A stretch of DNA of 64,000 nt, from positions 108,486,479 to 108,550,478 of the forward strand of contig CM045997.1 in the NCBI GenBank assembly GCA_025175895.1. The letters run 5' to 3'. This stretch comes from Wurfbainia villosa (Eukaryota; Streptophyta; Magnoliopsida; Zingiberales; Zingiberaceae). Numbering within the stretch: the first letter of the stretch is position 1; each line of letters begins with the position of its first letter. Shown piece by piece: positions 10,861 through 21,852 of this stretch. The translations under genes and the position numbers were made by a program. The notes under the pieces were generated by a model. The model was not told the origin of the DNA. It did not search any database and worked only from the letters and a program-made list of their open reading frames with translations.

Positions 10861-12588
10861 GGGATAATTCGGCTTATTTTGGAACGGTCCCAGTTTTCCC
10901 AGCCACGTCGATTTCTTCCTCATGACTTTCTCTCCACGATTCTTCCCCTTCACGACGGTTTTCTTCAAGATAACTTCTTTTTCCCCGCCGCACCTGCCCT
11001 CTTCCTCATGCCTTTCTCTCGCGATCCTCTCTGCTGCGAAGCTTCTCGCCGACCCCCCTCCACCTCTCGTTCCTCTTCCTTATGGCAGGCGGTGGCCGTC
11101 GGCTTGGACGGGCTCTGCGGATAGACTAGGACGGCGGTGCGTGGCTGGAAGTTTACGTTGATGGTGAGCGATCGGCGGTTGGAAGGTTGAGCCTTTGCCG
11201 CGCCTCACCCCTTTGCCGCACCTCTCCTTCTTCTCTCGCGAGCCTCTTCTTCCTCATGTCTGCAACCGCAAGCTCCCTCAGTGTCGCCGGTGAGGGTGAA
11301 GCTTCCGATAAATACCTATTTTTCCTCTTGTTTCCTTTCTGTTCAGTGATTCTATGGATTGTGGTGTCGGGTAGTGAGACATGGGCAGTGGTCGGCGGGT
11401 TGATCGGAGGGATGGAGATGTGGTCGGCTATGAACAGGGGTTGAGTCAGCTGGGAGGGAGTGGCTCGGTTGTGGCTGCGAATAGAGTGTGTGCTAGTTGT
11501 TGCCGGCTATGAGTTTGGAATGTTGCCGGTTGAGAGGGATGTGAGGGTCCATTTGGGTGATGTCGGCTGTGCACGGTTAGGTGTTAGAGTTTTGTGCAGA
11601 TTTTCTATGATGTGGGGTTTTGGCCGATTGTGAAAGGGTTAGATAAATTAGTGAAATTGGAAGTTGATTTGGGTTAATTGGTTTATGTACGAAATCAGCT
11701 TGAGATTCGATTTGATGGTGGATTGCATTTTTGTGCTTAACAATAGCTATGTTTTATTCAGGTTTTGGTCACGAGGCAGGTTCACGTGCGTGACGATTTC
11801 GTTGTTTTCTCGAGCATTTTAGCAAGCGGGTATTTTGACTTATCTTTTTGATATAGTCATGTTGATATGCTAGTTAGTTATAGCTTGCAATAATTTTCAT
11901 ATTTATCTGCCTTGTATGTTATTGTGCCTACTTGATACATGCATTTGATCAGTTTATAGTTATACCTTTCCTATTTTACTTGGATCATTGATATGTATCT
12001 ATTTGTTATGCATATTATTCGAATACGTATTTTAGTTGGTATTACACGCTTTAGTATCATGCACCATCTTGCATGATTGCATGCTGGCTGGACGGGGTTC
12101 CTTTGTAGTTAAGCCCGCAGCCAGTTACATGGTCTGCACACGCTGCCACTCATGGGTTAGTGGTACATCAGAAGGGTGTGTGCAGTAGCTCTGTCAGGCT
12201 CCGCTGGTCCTCTCATGGGTAGTGATGAGGCAGCGTGGTAGTGGGCAGGGATCCCTCCTCTAGTCTATGACACCGGGAGATGTGAGCTTTGCTCCCCCAC
12301 TCTGTTTGGAGCAGGAGGATAGGTGTACTCCGATAGCATCCTGTCCACTCAGTCACTCAGGAGCAGTGATGGCAGAGTTCACAGTTGTCATAGCCCTACC
12401 CACTCGGCTTCACCATCACGTGTGAGAGCTTTGCATAGATGGTATTTGTATTGTGTTTACTGCATTTTGATTGCTGCCTTGGATGTTGCATATGATTGCC
12501 ATGCATACAAGATTCATATTTGTATTTGGTCTGACGATTTTATTTTGCTAGTATGGCACATGTTCCTATATCAGGATAGGAGTTTCAG

Positions 12589-12742
12589 GTAAGTACAATC
12601 TTTTTGCATTTCTTTCTTTCATACCCTATATATATGAGACTGTACTAGCATGATTACTATTGTTAGCCATGTCTTACTTTGCATATTGACTATATCCGCT
12701 GAGTTCATTGAACTTACCCCATTGTTTTTATATCTATTTTAG
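12589..12742 (+). other. Candidate intron inside Gypsy-A LTR
   Basis: TTTCAG|GTAAGTAC at 12589 is a strong donor-like site, and a T-rich tract ending in TTTTAG|GATGAAG gives an acceptor-like site at 12742. Comparable pairs occur at equivalent places in the Gypsy-B, Gypsy-F and Gypsy-R LTRs. Splicing is a hypothesis from sequence only. Confidence 0.35.
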
Positions 12743-13165
12743 GATGAAGCTGTCAGGAGAGTCCAACTGCGATACCTCCCTCGTCATGAAAGTTTTCTTG
12801 TTATTTGATTTATGGTTTTGGATTTTGACTAGAAGATATGTTTAGGACAGGTGTTTGATTTATGTACTCGTGGATGTATTGGTATGTCCTTATGGACCTC
12901 TATTCGGATTTTTATTCGATTGGATTTGGTTGTGTATTCCTGCCCATATGACAGAAGGGGTAAGTCTAGATGTGATAGACTTTTGTTATTTCTTTTGATT
13001 GTTGGCCTGAGGCCTATTTATGATCTGTGTGTGTAATTTGGTTCCGATCGTGTTGACCGATGTATAGTGGTCGTGTAGGCCTTGTATACAAGATGGGTAT
13101 TGTCACCCGTACAGGGGAGATGCTATCAGATTTTTGTCTGGCGGGGACTCCCCCGGGGCATGACA

Positions 13166-16011
13166 AAACCGATCGCGAGCTCATCCCTTCCCGACTTTCA
13201 CTCGCGATCTGTTTCCTTTTCTCTCTCATTTCTTCTCGCTATCTTCTTCTCCGCGCGATCGTGTCTCCCCCTTCAGATCGTCGACGATCTGGGGAGAGCA
13301 GCTCGACAATGCCGCCTCCCTAGCTGATCTCTGGCCAGAGGTCAGTAGGTTCTCAGCTTTAGGGGGTTTAGTGGTTTCTTCGCTCGGCGGATCGGTGGTG
13401 TTGTCGTCGCGGCGGTGAGCTGCCGTCATAGGTAAGGGCCAATCTTCTTCCTCTTTTGAGACGAGATCTGCAACTAGCTGTGGGTTTTCGGGTTGAGCTT
13501 AGATCTATGGTTTTTGGGCAGTGTTTGGAGATTGGATTGCTTGGCGAATAGGAGACAAGAAAGGGCTACCGGAGATGATCTGATTGGTAAGTTTTGAGTA
13601 TGCCTATTGTTTCATCTGTTATTGCTATGTGGTGTGGTGTGCCGGTGTGGTTGTGATTCGATGGATTTCTGGTCAACTGCTAGCTTGATTTAGCCTCTGT
13701 TCTTTCATTTACTGTGATTTGTTGATTATTGAGATTGATCTGATGAGTTGGATCTGAATTAGAACAGGGAGGTGGTGGTTTAATCTGATGGTAAGCTACC
13801 CGGATGGTGGTTAGAGGTTAGTTCATTAGGTTTTCCTTTGATTGATTTTGTAGATGATTTGAGGATGTGGATTGTGGATCTATGTAGGATGTAGGTGGAT
13901 TATGGTGTTTGTGTTGTGATTTGTTCGGTAGTTGGAGATTGTAGTATATTGGATTATGTTTGATTATGCGCTGTTAGAGAGTAGTAATGGTTTAAGTGAG
14001 TGTTTGTTTAGATCTATATATTTTAATTGATCTTGTTGATGTGGGAGCAAGTTGGTTATGGTGTATCGGATTGGGATAATCGGGGTTTTTATTCGTAGAT
14101 GAGGGAAGAAAGTGAATATAGAATGAATTAGTATTTTGTTCATATAATTATCGGAGATTGTACTTAACCATAATTTTTTACTGTTGTGCAGGTTTGGGAT
14201 ACGAAGTAGGTCTGCGGCCGTGAGGATTATTCGAGCTTCGTATTAGGTGGGTAATATCTACCTGGTCCGGTAGTTTGATCGAATTCCAGTGCATGAATTT
14301 GGATATATGTTTATAGCTGTTTACCTTAAATCCACTCATGTTTAATCATGTGCTTGTACTTAGTCTTTGATCTTTGAGATATTGTTGCTAATTCATCATT
14401 CCTTTATCTTGGATATGAATTATAACCCTTCTTGTGTGTTAGCTGATAGGTATTCAGTTAATTGCATGTGGTTATGGTTATTACTGTGAACTTAGATTGG
14501 GTTACCGGGTTGCATCACTAGGTTGGGTGATGGGTCCAAAATATGGGGTCGGTTGTTATACCGTACACATATTAGTGGGTTACCTTGATGGATTTATTTA
14601 TCTGTACATAGATAAATAGGTTATGATTACATATTAGTAGTCCTTGCATGGTTGACTTTTGGTTGACTAGGACTCCCCATGGGTTAGGGAGTGTTGCAAG
14701 GATTTGTGCGTGAGCTATGCATCATTACATTGCATGCATGCTAACGACTGGGTCTCCCTTGTGGTTGAGATGGGTCATTAGTCATCCTGCCTCCTCGGCC
14801 ACTCGGGGTAGTGGTAGCAGGGTTGAGGGCAGAGCATTGGTTGTGCCGCGCTCGACCACTATAGACGGTGGTAGCTGGAGATGCGCACCTGGCCACTGTG
14901 CAGAGTGGTGTTAGCACTCGCCCACTATAGATGGTGGTTGTGTGACGTGTAGTCGCCCTGTGTGTGGAGCTCGTCTACTCATGGGTAGTGACGGAGCGGC
15001 CAGCAGCAGGGACCTCCGTGGAGTAGTTAGCTCTTTACGCTTATATGCTACTCATTTATACTACCCAACTCGACCACTCGAGAGTAGTGGTAGCTAGAGT
15101 CGGGCTAGTCATCATGCCGTGCCACCCGGGCCATACTGGGGTCGTGGTTGGATGGGTCTGCAGACATGGCCATGCATATGCATTGCTGATATATATATAT
15201 ATGCATATATTCGTACATATGCCTATGAGATGCTGCATTTGTTTGCTGCATATGTTTGTACATCATGCTACATGCCTTTTACATATTTTATATATCACTG
15301 TGTATGTGTTGAGCATGAGTGTGTATTGGTTTAGACTATTGCATGCTATTTGAGTTATGCTATTGTATACCTGTTCAGGATGTTATAGGTCATGTGGATG
15401 GCAGACCGTCAGGTATGTACATTATTTCATGTCAGTTGATTAGTTTAGTATATGCTATGAGTATGACCGTATTTGTGGTTACTGGTTACTAGGTTTAGTA
15501 TTGTATGTCTGTTGGACTCATGTTGCATACCTGTAGATCTTCACATGTATACTTGTAGATCTCTATACCTTGTATGTTGTTGATGCACTTCCTACATATT
15601 ACCCCTGAGTTTTATACTCACCACCCTGGACCCTGGGTTTCTTGTCGCCCAGGTGGCAGATAGAAGACTTCGGCATGGACTTGGAGCATCGCCACTTGAT
15701 CCTATCCCACCGTTTTTCCGAGGGTTTTGTTTCCTATATCGCATGTATCTTTATATGGACTTCTGTTGTTATTGGAGATCATGTTGTGTTTTTCTTTTAT
15801 GGTATTCAGTATGGGATTTTGTTTTAGTATGGACGGATATACCGATATACGCATGTTATGGAGTTTATATTTTTCATTGTGTTGTCTCCCGCTATTGATG
15901 TTATACATTTTTCATATGAGTTATACTGGTTGCGACTATTTGTATCGTATTGGAATTGTCATAAGGGGGTGTCGTCCATTGGCCGGACAGAGTCTACCTC
16001 GGGGCATGACA
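13166..16011 (+). repeat. Gypsy-B LTR (3' part), host of Gypsy-A
   Basis: 2.85 kb homologous to the Gypsy-F LTR (48030-51430), including a near-identical tggtccggtagttt segment at 14262 and 49318 and the same hairpin cluster. It ends ggggcatgaca at 16011, the family's LTR edge. Its 5' start must lie left of Gypsy-A. The next bases (16012 on) belong to tnp2 of CACTA-C in correct minus frame, so the LTR edge is well placed and the insertion is inside that gene. It cannot be told here whether this is a solo LTR or part of a full element. Confidence 0.88.
14799..15090 (+). repeat. Hairpin cluster in Gypsy-B LTR
   Basis: At least five short inverted repeats of type CCACT-N6/8-AGTGG: 14799-14814, 14855-14872, 14893-14908, 14922-14937 and 15074-15090. 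The Gypsy-F LTR has the same series from 50022, and single members are seen in the Gypsy-A and Gypsy-R LTRs. Function unknown. Confidence 0.7.
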
Positions 16012-18610
16012 CCGACTTTTGCATTGAACATGAGGTTCAAAATAATATGATGCAAAAGTTGTAACTTCCTCCACAATATATGCATTAACAATAGAAGCCT
16101 CGACATGAGCCTTATTTTTCACCTTTTTTTTCAAGTGATAGAGGAATCTAATAATAAAACACAATTTATTAGGAATTTATTTATACTAAAATTGATCAAA
16201 TGTACTAACGAAAAGAAAAAGAAAAAGTTCACCTTTCAAACGGATACATTCATCGAAATTGAACAGGACCTCCATCTTTAGCTTCATATGGCAAGTGAAC
16301 CAAAAGATATTCCATAGAATCAAAAAATATCGGTGGAAATATTCGTTCTAAGTTACACAAAATGATCGGAATGTCTCTCTCTAATGTCTCCATCTGTGAA
16401 TGACTCAATACTGTCGAGCAAATATCATGAAGAAAAATAATTAATTCCGTAATTGCACCCCATACAAAAGTTGGTAACAGTTCCTTAAAAACAATAGGAA
16501 TTAGTCTTTCTATGAATATATGACAGTCATGACTTTTCAAACCAATCAATTTGTATTCCTTCAAATCGATGCATCTGCCAAGATTAGAGACATAACCATC
16601 AGGGAATCTCAATGATTTCAACCATTCATAAACAATCCGTCTCTGATCTTTATTCAATGTATAAACTGCTTTTGGTTTTGGTCCCCTACTATTTTCATCA
16701 ACAACAAGGGCGGGTTGTTTATAGATGAGATGCATATCTTTTCTTGCATTCAGATTGTCTTTTATTTTTCCAGTAATATCCATCACCATATTTATGAGAT
16801 TATCAAAAATATTCTTCTCAATATGCATTACATCAAGATTGTGATGAATCAAATTACTTTGCCAATATAGTAAATCCCAAAATATACTCCATTTAGTCCA
16901 TTTATGCATAATTTCATAGTCATATGTTGTAACATTTGGTTCTTCAACAACAGATGGAAAGTCATACACTCTATGCCATAAGAATTGATTGGTGAATCTC
17001 AATGGTAGAGGTCTTCTTTAAATTCTATTCTTAGTGAATTCTTCTTTATTTCTTTTAAATTTATGATTTGATGGTAAAAATTGTCTATGACAATCAAAAT
17101 AACTCGGTTTCTTTCCATATTTCAATCTGAATGACTTTGATCTCTCCATACATATTGGACATCCTAAAATCCCCGCGGTACTCCATCCCGATAACATACC
17201 ATAGGCAAGAAAATCATTTATGGTCCAAAGAAGTGCAACTTTCATTGTGAACATCTGATTAGTATAGACATCATATGTAGAAACGCCCTCATCCCATAGT
17301 TGTTTCAGCTCGACAATCAGTGGTTGTATGTAAATATCTATTAACTTCTTGGGATTATGAGGGTGAGGCACAATCAATGTTAAAAACATATACGGTGTTC
17401 TCATACACATACCGAGTGAAAGATTATATGGAGTTACGATAATTGGCCAATAAGAATAAGTTCTTCCTGATTTGCCAAATGGAGCAAATCCATTAGCACA
17501 TAGACCCAACCTGATGTTTCACGTCTCATTTGCAAACTCAAGATATGTCCTATCAATATTTTTCCATGCCTCTGCATCTGATGGATGACACATTAGTCCC
17601 TCCTCTGTTTCATGATTTGCATACCAAGTCATGTGTTCAGCAGTTACCTTTGATGCATAAAGCCTTTGCATTCTAGGAGTTAAAGGCAAATAGAACATTT
17701 GTCTGAATGATTTACATCTCTTATTACGATTCGATCTCGTAGTACTCTTGTACCTACATTGATTACAGAATTTACAAGTCTCTAAATCTGTATTATATCC
17801 CCAATATAGCATACAACCATCTCTGCAAACATCAATTCTTTGCACCGGAAGACCTAAATCTTTCACAAGTTTTTTCATACTGTAAAAATTGTTCGACATT
17901 ATGTGATCACACGATAATACTTCTCCAATAACTTGAACAAAATTATTAAAAAAATCTTCGAACACATTATGCTCAGCTTTAACATTCAACAATCTTGCGG
18001 TGAGAGATAATTTAGTGTGACTGTCACAACCAGACCATACGGTTCATCTGCAGCTCTCAACACATCTTGAAATTTGAGATATGGTTCATTGTATACATTT
18101 TCATGAACACCAGTTACTTCTACCTTCTAATGGTGATAAATAACTAGTATAGAAATTATCAAATATTTGAGGATTACTAGAACTTGCTGTGTTTGATTCG
18201 GTATTCAAATTATAACCAACTGCATCAACTATCATCCTTTGATATTGATTGAATTGATCATAATATCTTTGATCTCCAGTAACTGTCCTTTGTATGTTTC
18301 GTCCAACCTCTTCATCGGATATGAACGGTTCACCATGACATGTCCAATTATAATAATTTGGAGCAAATCCAAATCTACAAAGATGTTCTCGAACTTTATC
18401 ACACTAAAAAAATTTACCATTATGACATTTTTTGCATGGACACCTTAATTTATTTCCATCTGTAAACCCAACATTGCTACTACCAAAATTCAAAAATTGT
18501 TCTAACCCAATAATAAATTCATCGGTTAAACCACGACGTTCTGATAAATTCTTTTTATACATCCAACTTCTTTCTCTCTCCATTTGTCCCGTTTCCAAAT
18601 TATATATCAA
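16012..18610 (-). pseudogene. TNP2-like CACTA transposase (interrupted, with stops)
   Basis: The N-terminal transposase-associated domain at about 18560-18404 has RSWMYKKNLSERRGLTDEFI and the zinc-binding LRCPCKKCHN. The TNP2 body runs 17992-16250 in one frame (DGCMLYWGYNTDLETC, LPLTPRMQRLYASK, HNLDVMHIEKNIFDNL), then the DUF4218-type end YLLVHLPYEAKDGGPVQFR. A likely intron (about 16132-16233, GT at its 5' end) separates a last exon with KNKAHVEASIVNAYIVEE and YYFEPHVQCKSR, where Gypsy-B cuts in. Stops: TGA at 17519 (Arg to stop), TAA at 17018, TGA just past 16250 (Trp to stop), plus further breaks at 18000-18400. The protein would bind and cut CACTA ends. Confidence 0.88.
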
Positions 18611-18834
18611 GGATTAATTCTATTTTTTTCCATATTTCATCCATATTAATATAACAATAAATTTATACACAAAATAAAATCTTCTAGTGCTTACTGTGCT
18701 TTTGTATGATATTGAATTGCAAACTATATATATATCACATATCGAACAAATATTATATATTTATAGTAAAAAAATTACTTAAAATCAAACCATAATTATA
18801 TATATTATAAAATAATAATTCTATAAATTTGTGA

Positions 18835-18898
<64 letters not shown>

Positions 18899-19318
18899 GC
18901 CCTGGTGGAAGTAACGAATGAACTCACAGTGGAAGACTTCACGAACACACGGATCACCTGAAAGACGAAGTACGACAAACCTACTCAAAATATATAAAAT
19001 ATTATTTTTGTATTTATATTACACATTAATTACTAATTTAATTTAATTTGAATAACATGTTAACTTTACTGTAACCGAGTACATGATGCGGAGGAACGGG
19101 ATCACCACAACAATTATGCGTGATCCAGGGACATCGATGAACGCCCCACCTGGGTTGTGCGCGCAGAGCATGGACCAAACGCTCCAACTAGGGCGGCCAT
19201 GAACCATCCAGATGCGTGATCCAGAGGGCGATAATGAACCCCCTCGTCGCGTCATCGTTCCCCTACGTACGACTTGTGCCCGCGACAGCTAGCAGCTGCC
19301 AGCTGTCACGACACCTAC
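18611..19318. other. CACTA-C 5' region without a recognisable gene
   Basis: AT-rich DNA at 18611-18900 includes a 55-bp AT dinucleotide run. From about 18896 the composition turns GC-rich toward the 40-bp array. The short minus frame at 19043-19255 has no recognisable domain. Confidence 0.6.
18841..18895. repeat. (AT)n microsatellite
   Basis: An uninterrupted AT dinucleotide repeat, about 27 units, flanked by imperfect AT-rich sequence. Confidence 0.97.
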
Positions 19319-19678
19319 CGCGACCTCGCGGCTGGTCCTGAAAGACCGCAACACTCACTGTGACCTTGCGGTAAATCCCGCGAGGCCGCGACACCCGTCG
19401 CGACCTCGCGGTAGGTCCCGCAAGGCTGCGGCACCCTTCGCAACCTCGCGGCAGGTCCCGCGAGGCTGCGACACCCTTCGCGACCTTGCGATAGGTCTCG
19501 CGAGGCCGCGACACCCTTCGCGACCTCTCAACATGTCCTGCGAGGCCGCTACACCAGCCACAACCTTGCGGCAGGTCCCGCGAGGCCGCAACACTAGCTG
19601 CGACCTCGTGGCAAGTCCCGCAAGGCCGCGGCACCTACCGTGACATCGCGGTAGGTCCTGCGAGGCCACGACACCTCG
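19319..19678. repeat. GC-rich 40-bp tandem array, nine units
   Basis: Units start at 19319, 19359, 19399 and every 40 bp to 19639 without any length change, although they differ by many substitutions. The core resembles cgcgacctcgcggtaggtcc followed by cgcgaggccgcgacaccctt. It lies between the CACTA-C transposase and its subterminal repeats, where En/Spm elements carry a GC-rich downstream control region; equivalence to that region is inference. Forty is not a multiple of three, so long minus-strand open frames here (19263-19634 and 19355-20035) are by-products with a 40-residue period and not evidence of a gene. Confidence 0.93.
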
Positions 19679-19899
19679 CGGCACCTGCCATGCGTGGGAC
19701 CATGTCGTGAGCTCGCACGATAGAGGCATCATCGCTATCGCCAGCTTGCGACAGCGACGCCACTGCTCCGGTGGTGGAAGCAAGGCTCCGCCGGTGGAAG
19801 AGGAGAAGAAAATTGTACCGAATCGGGATGGGGACGAGCGCATGAGGAGGGATCGAGGAAAGGAGAAGGGAGTGATAATTAGGGGAAAATCGGCGATGA

Positions 19900-20722
19900 A
19901 TTCTATTTCGTTACATAGCCAAGAATACTTAATTTGTTGCCAATTTGGCGACAAATACTCGATTTGTCGCCAATTAAAAATACCAACGAAAAAATTTACA
20001 TACTTAAATTTATCACAAATTTTGCAACGAATCATTAAATCATTGCAAATTTCACGACGAATTTATATTTCATCACAAAATTTTGCGACGAAATTTATTT
20101 TTCGTCGCCAATTTCACGACGAAAAATAAATTCGTTGCCAAATTAGCGACAAATACTAAATTCGTTGCAAATTTCATTATTCCCGCCATTGATTTTCTTT
20201 GCCAAATAATTTAAAATGTCCGATGAAAATTTTTTGTTGCCAAATTTGTCGAAATTTTTTTGACGAATTCATAATTCATTGTAAAAAATTGCAATGAAAA
20301 TATAATTTGTTGCAAATTTTGCAACGAAAATATAATTCGTTACAAAATTTGCAACGAAAATATAATTCGTTGCAAAAATTTGCAACGAAAAATTAATTCG
20401 TTGCAAAAATTTGCAACAAATTCATAATTCGTTGCAAATTCTGTGACGAATTACATTTCTATTGCAAAATATTGCGATGAATTTGACTTTTCGTCGTAAA
20501 TTTGCGATGAAAAATAAATTTTGTTGCAAAACTGCGACGAAATCTGTGATGAAAATAAATTTGTTGGAAATGCAAATAACTTTGCAACAAAAAAAGTTTT
20601 GTTGCAAATTTCGTAACTAATTTACGACGAAATTTGGAATTCATCGCAAATTTTGATGTAGATTTGCAACAAAAAATTTTCGTTGCCAAATTTCGTCGCC
20701 AAATCCTTAAATTTTTGTAGAG
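19900..20722. repeat. CACTA-C subterminal repeats and terminal inverted repeat
   Basis: Dozens of short copies in both orientations of motifs like ttgcgacgaaa / ttcgttgcaaat, ending tttttgtagag at 20722. In CACTA elements such subterminal repeats bind element-encoded proteins. The terminal repeat shows one mismatch from the usual CACTAC start. Confidence 0.8.
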
Positions 20723-20729
20723 TCACCAG

Positions 20730-20934
20730 CCTAGTCATCCTGTCACCTTAACCTACCAGGACTTTACTTGCCTAGTCATTCGGTCACCTTGACTTTTCAA
20801 GACTTCACTTACTTAGTCATCTGGTCACCTTGACTTGCCAGGACTTCACTTGCCTAGTCATTAGTCACCCTTGACCTGTCAGGACTTCCCTTACCTAGTC
20901 ATCCAGTCACCTTGACCTGCCAGGCCTTCCTATC
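20730..20934. repeat. 41-bp tandem array in SIRE-Q LTR
   Basis: About five units starting at 20730, 20771, 20812, 20853 and 20894, with core cctagtcatccggtcacctt then gacctgccaggacttcactt. It is related in sequence to the 69-bp array beside it. Confidence 0.85.
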
Positions 20935-21062
20935 ACTAAACATCTTGTCCTCCTTGACATGTTTAGGTTTTCCTTACCTTGCATCCGGTCTCCAGACTTA
21001 CAAGGGCTTTTTCGATACCAAGCATCTGATCCTGCTTGACCTGCTTAGACTTTTCTCTCTGT

Positions 21063-21614
21063 GCCAAGTGTCTGGTCAACCTTGACCTACTTGGACTTCA
21101 CACTTACCAACTCCCTGTTGGACTTTCCATCACCAAGTATTCGGTCCTCCATGACCCAATTGGATTTCTACCTTACTAAGGTCCTATTAGACTTCTAACC
21201 ACCAAGTGTTCGATCTTCCTTGACCGACTTGGATTTCTTACTCACCAACTCCCAGTTAGACTTCCAACCACTAAGTATCCGGTCTTCTTTGACCGACTTA
21301 GATTTCTCACTCACCAACTCCTAGTTGGTCTTTCAACCACCAAGTGTTTGGTCTTCCCTGACCGACTTGGATTTCTTACTCGCCAACTCCCAGTTGGACT
21401 TCCAACCACCAAGTATCTGATCTTCTTTGATCGACTTGGATTTCTCAGTCACCAACTCCCAGTTGGACTTTCAACCACCAAGTGTTTGGTATTCCTTGAC
21501 CGACTTGGATTTCTCACTCATCAACTATCAATTGGACTTTCAACCGCCAAGTGTTTGGTCTTCCTTGATTGACTTGGATTTCTTACTCGCTATCATTCAG
21601 TTGGACTTCACTCG
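21063..21614. repeat. 69-bp tandem array in SIRE-Q LTR, eight units
   Basis: Units begin at 21063, 21132, 21201, 21270, 21339, 21408, 21477 and 21546, exactly 69 bp apart with no length change. The core is ccaagtgtttggtcttcctt, gaccgacttggatttctcac and a caactcccagttggac part. Because 69 equals 23 codons, 21348-21572 reads as 23-residue repeats, which I treat as an artefact. Confidence 0.93.
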
Positions 21615-21852
21615 TTAAGTCTTTGGTCAACCTTGATCGATTTGACTTCTCATCAAACCAACACTCTCATCCATCATGGTTATCCTGACCTAATGATGAT
21701 TGCACCAACACTCTCATCCAGATGACTATGAATGCCCCATACAATTCTATAGTCATATCTCAACTCATCATATTGCCAAACATCGAAACTCAACTCTAAC
21801 TAGAGCTCACTCGAGCTTGGTCAATCTTAACTTGAGGTTGATTGCACTAACA

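Larger units (their letters stand above)
8667..13165 (+). mobile_element. Gypsy-A: chromovirus-type Ty3/gypsy retrotransposon, 3' half
   Basis: Plus-strand pol (RT end, RNase H, integrase, chromodomain-like tail) is followed by a polypurine tract and a 2.49-kb 3' LTR. The 5' half is cut off by Copia-1, whose right LTR joins pol at 8667, and lies outside the window. The element itself is embedded in the Gypsy-B LTR, which starts directly at 13166. Integrase phrasing and the C-terminal tail fit the Tekay/Del group of chromoviruses; this clade call is inference. Confidence 0.9.
10679..13165 (+). repeat. Gypsy-A 3' LTR
   Basis: 2487 bp starting TGTTAAATATG and ending ggggcatgaca. Contents include a TATA box at 10853-10860, a CT-rich GC-rich stretch at 10900-11330, a CCACT/AGTGG hairpin at 12146-12163, and donor/acceptor-like splice signals at 12588/12742. 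Short open frames in the GC-rich part (10879-11161, 11187-11444) are low-complexity Ser/Pro-rich readings and are not supported as genes. Confidence 0.9.
16012..20722 (-). mobile_element. CACTA-C: CACTA (En/Spm-type) DNA transposon, 5' half
   Basis: The minus strand carries a TNP2-like transposase (18610-16012), a GC-rich 40-bp repeat array (19319-19678), and about 0.8 kb of short direct and inverted subterminal repeats (19900-20722). These end with tttttgtagag, one base off the plus-strand form tttttgtagtg of a CACTA terminal inverted repeat. The other end is missing because Gypsy-B interrupts tnp2 at 16012; the rest should lie left of the window's gypsy elements. The right edge abuts SIRE-Q LTR sequence. 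Confidence 0.85.
20723..21852 (-). repeat. SIRE-Q 3' LTR (partial)
   Basis: The plus strand ends gattgcactaaca at 21852 followed by a pyrimidine tract (atctcctcctaac...ccccccat), the complement of a polypurine tract, so this is the start of a minus-strand LTR reading TGTTAGTGCAATC. The layout matches the SIRE-E and SIRE-J LTR starts. The rest of the LTR is cut off by CACTA-C at 20722. Two tandem arrays fill most of it. Confidence 0.75.

Noticed and set aside
10679..16011. One long gypsy LTR, or an LTR pair of one element
   Set aside because: 10679-13165 has its own TG/CA-type ends and differs strongly from 13166-16011, which instead matches the Gypsy-F LTR. They are two elements, one inside the other.
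19263..20035. Long minus-strand open frames over the GC-rich array
   Set aside because: GC-rich tandem DNA gives open frames by chance, and the 40-bp period rotates all three frames.
21348..21572. A protein of 23-residue repeats
   Set aside because: The frame stays open only because 69 is a multiple of three; there is no start context and no family match.
21063..21614. CRISPR-like regular array
   Set aside because: Units are contiguous 69-bp tandem repeats with no unique spacers, in a plant LTR.
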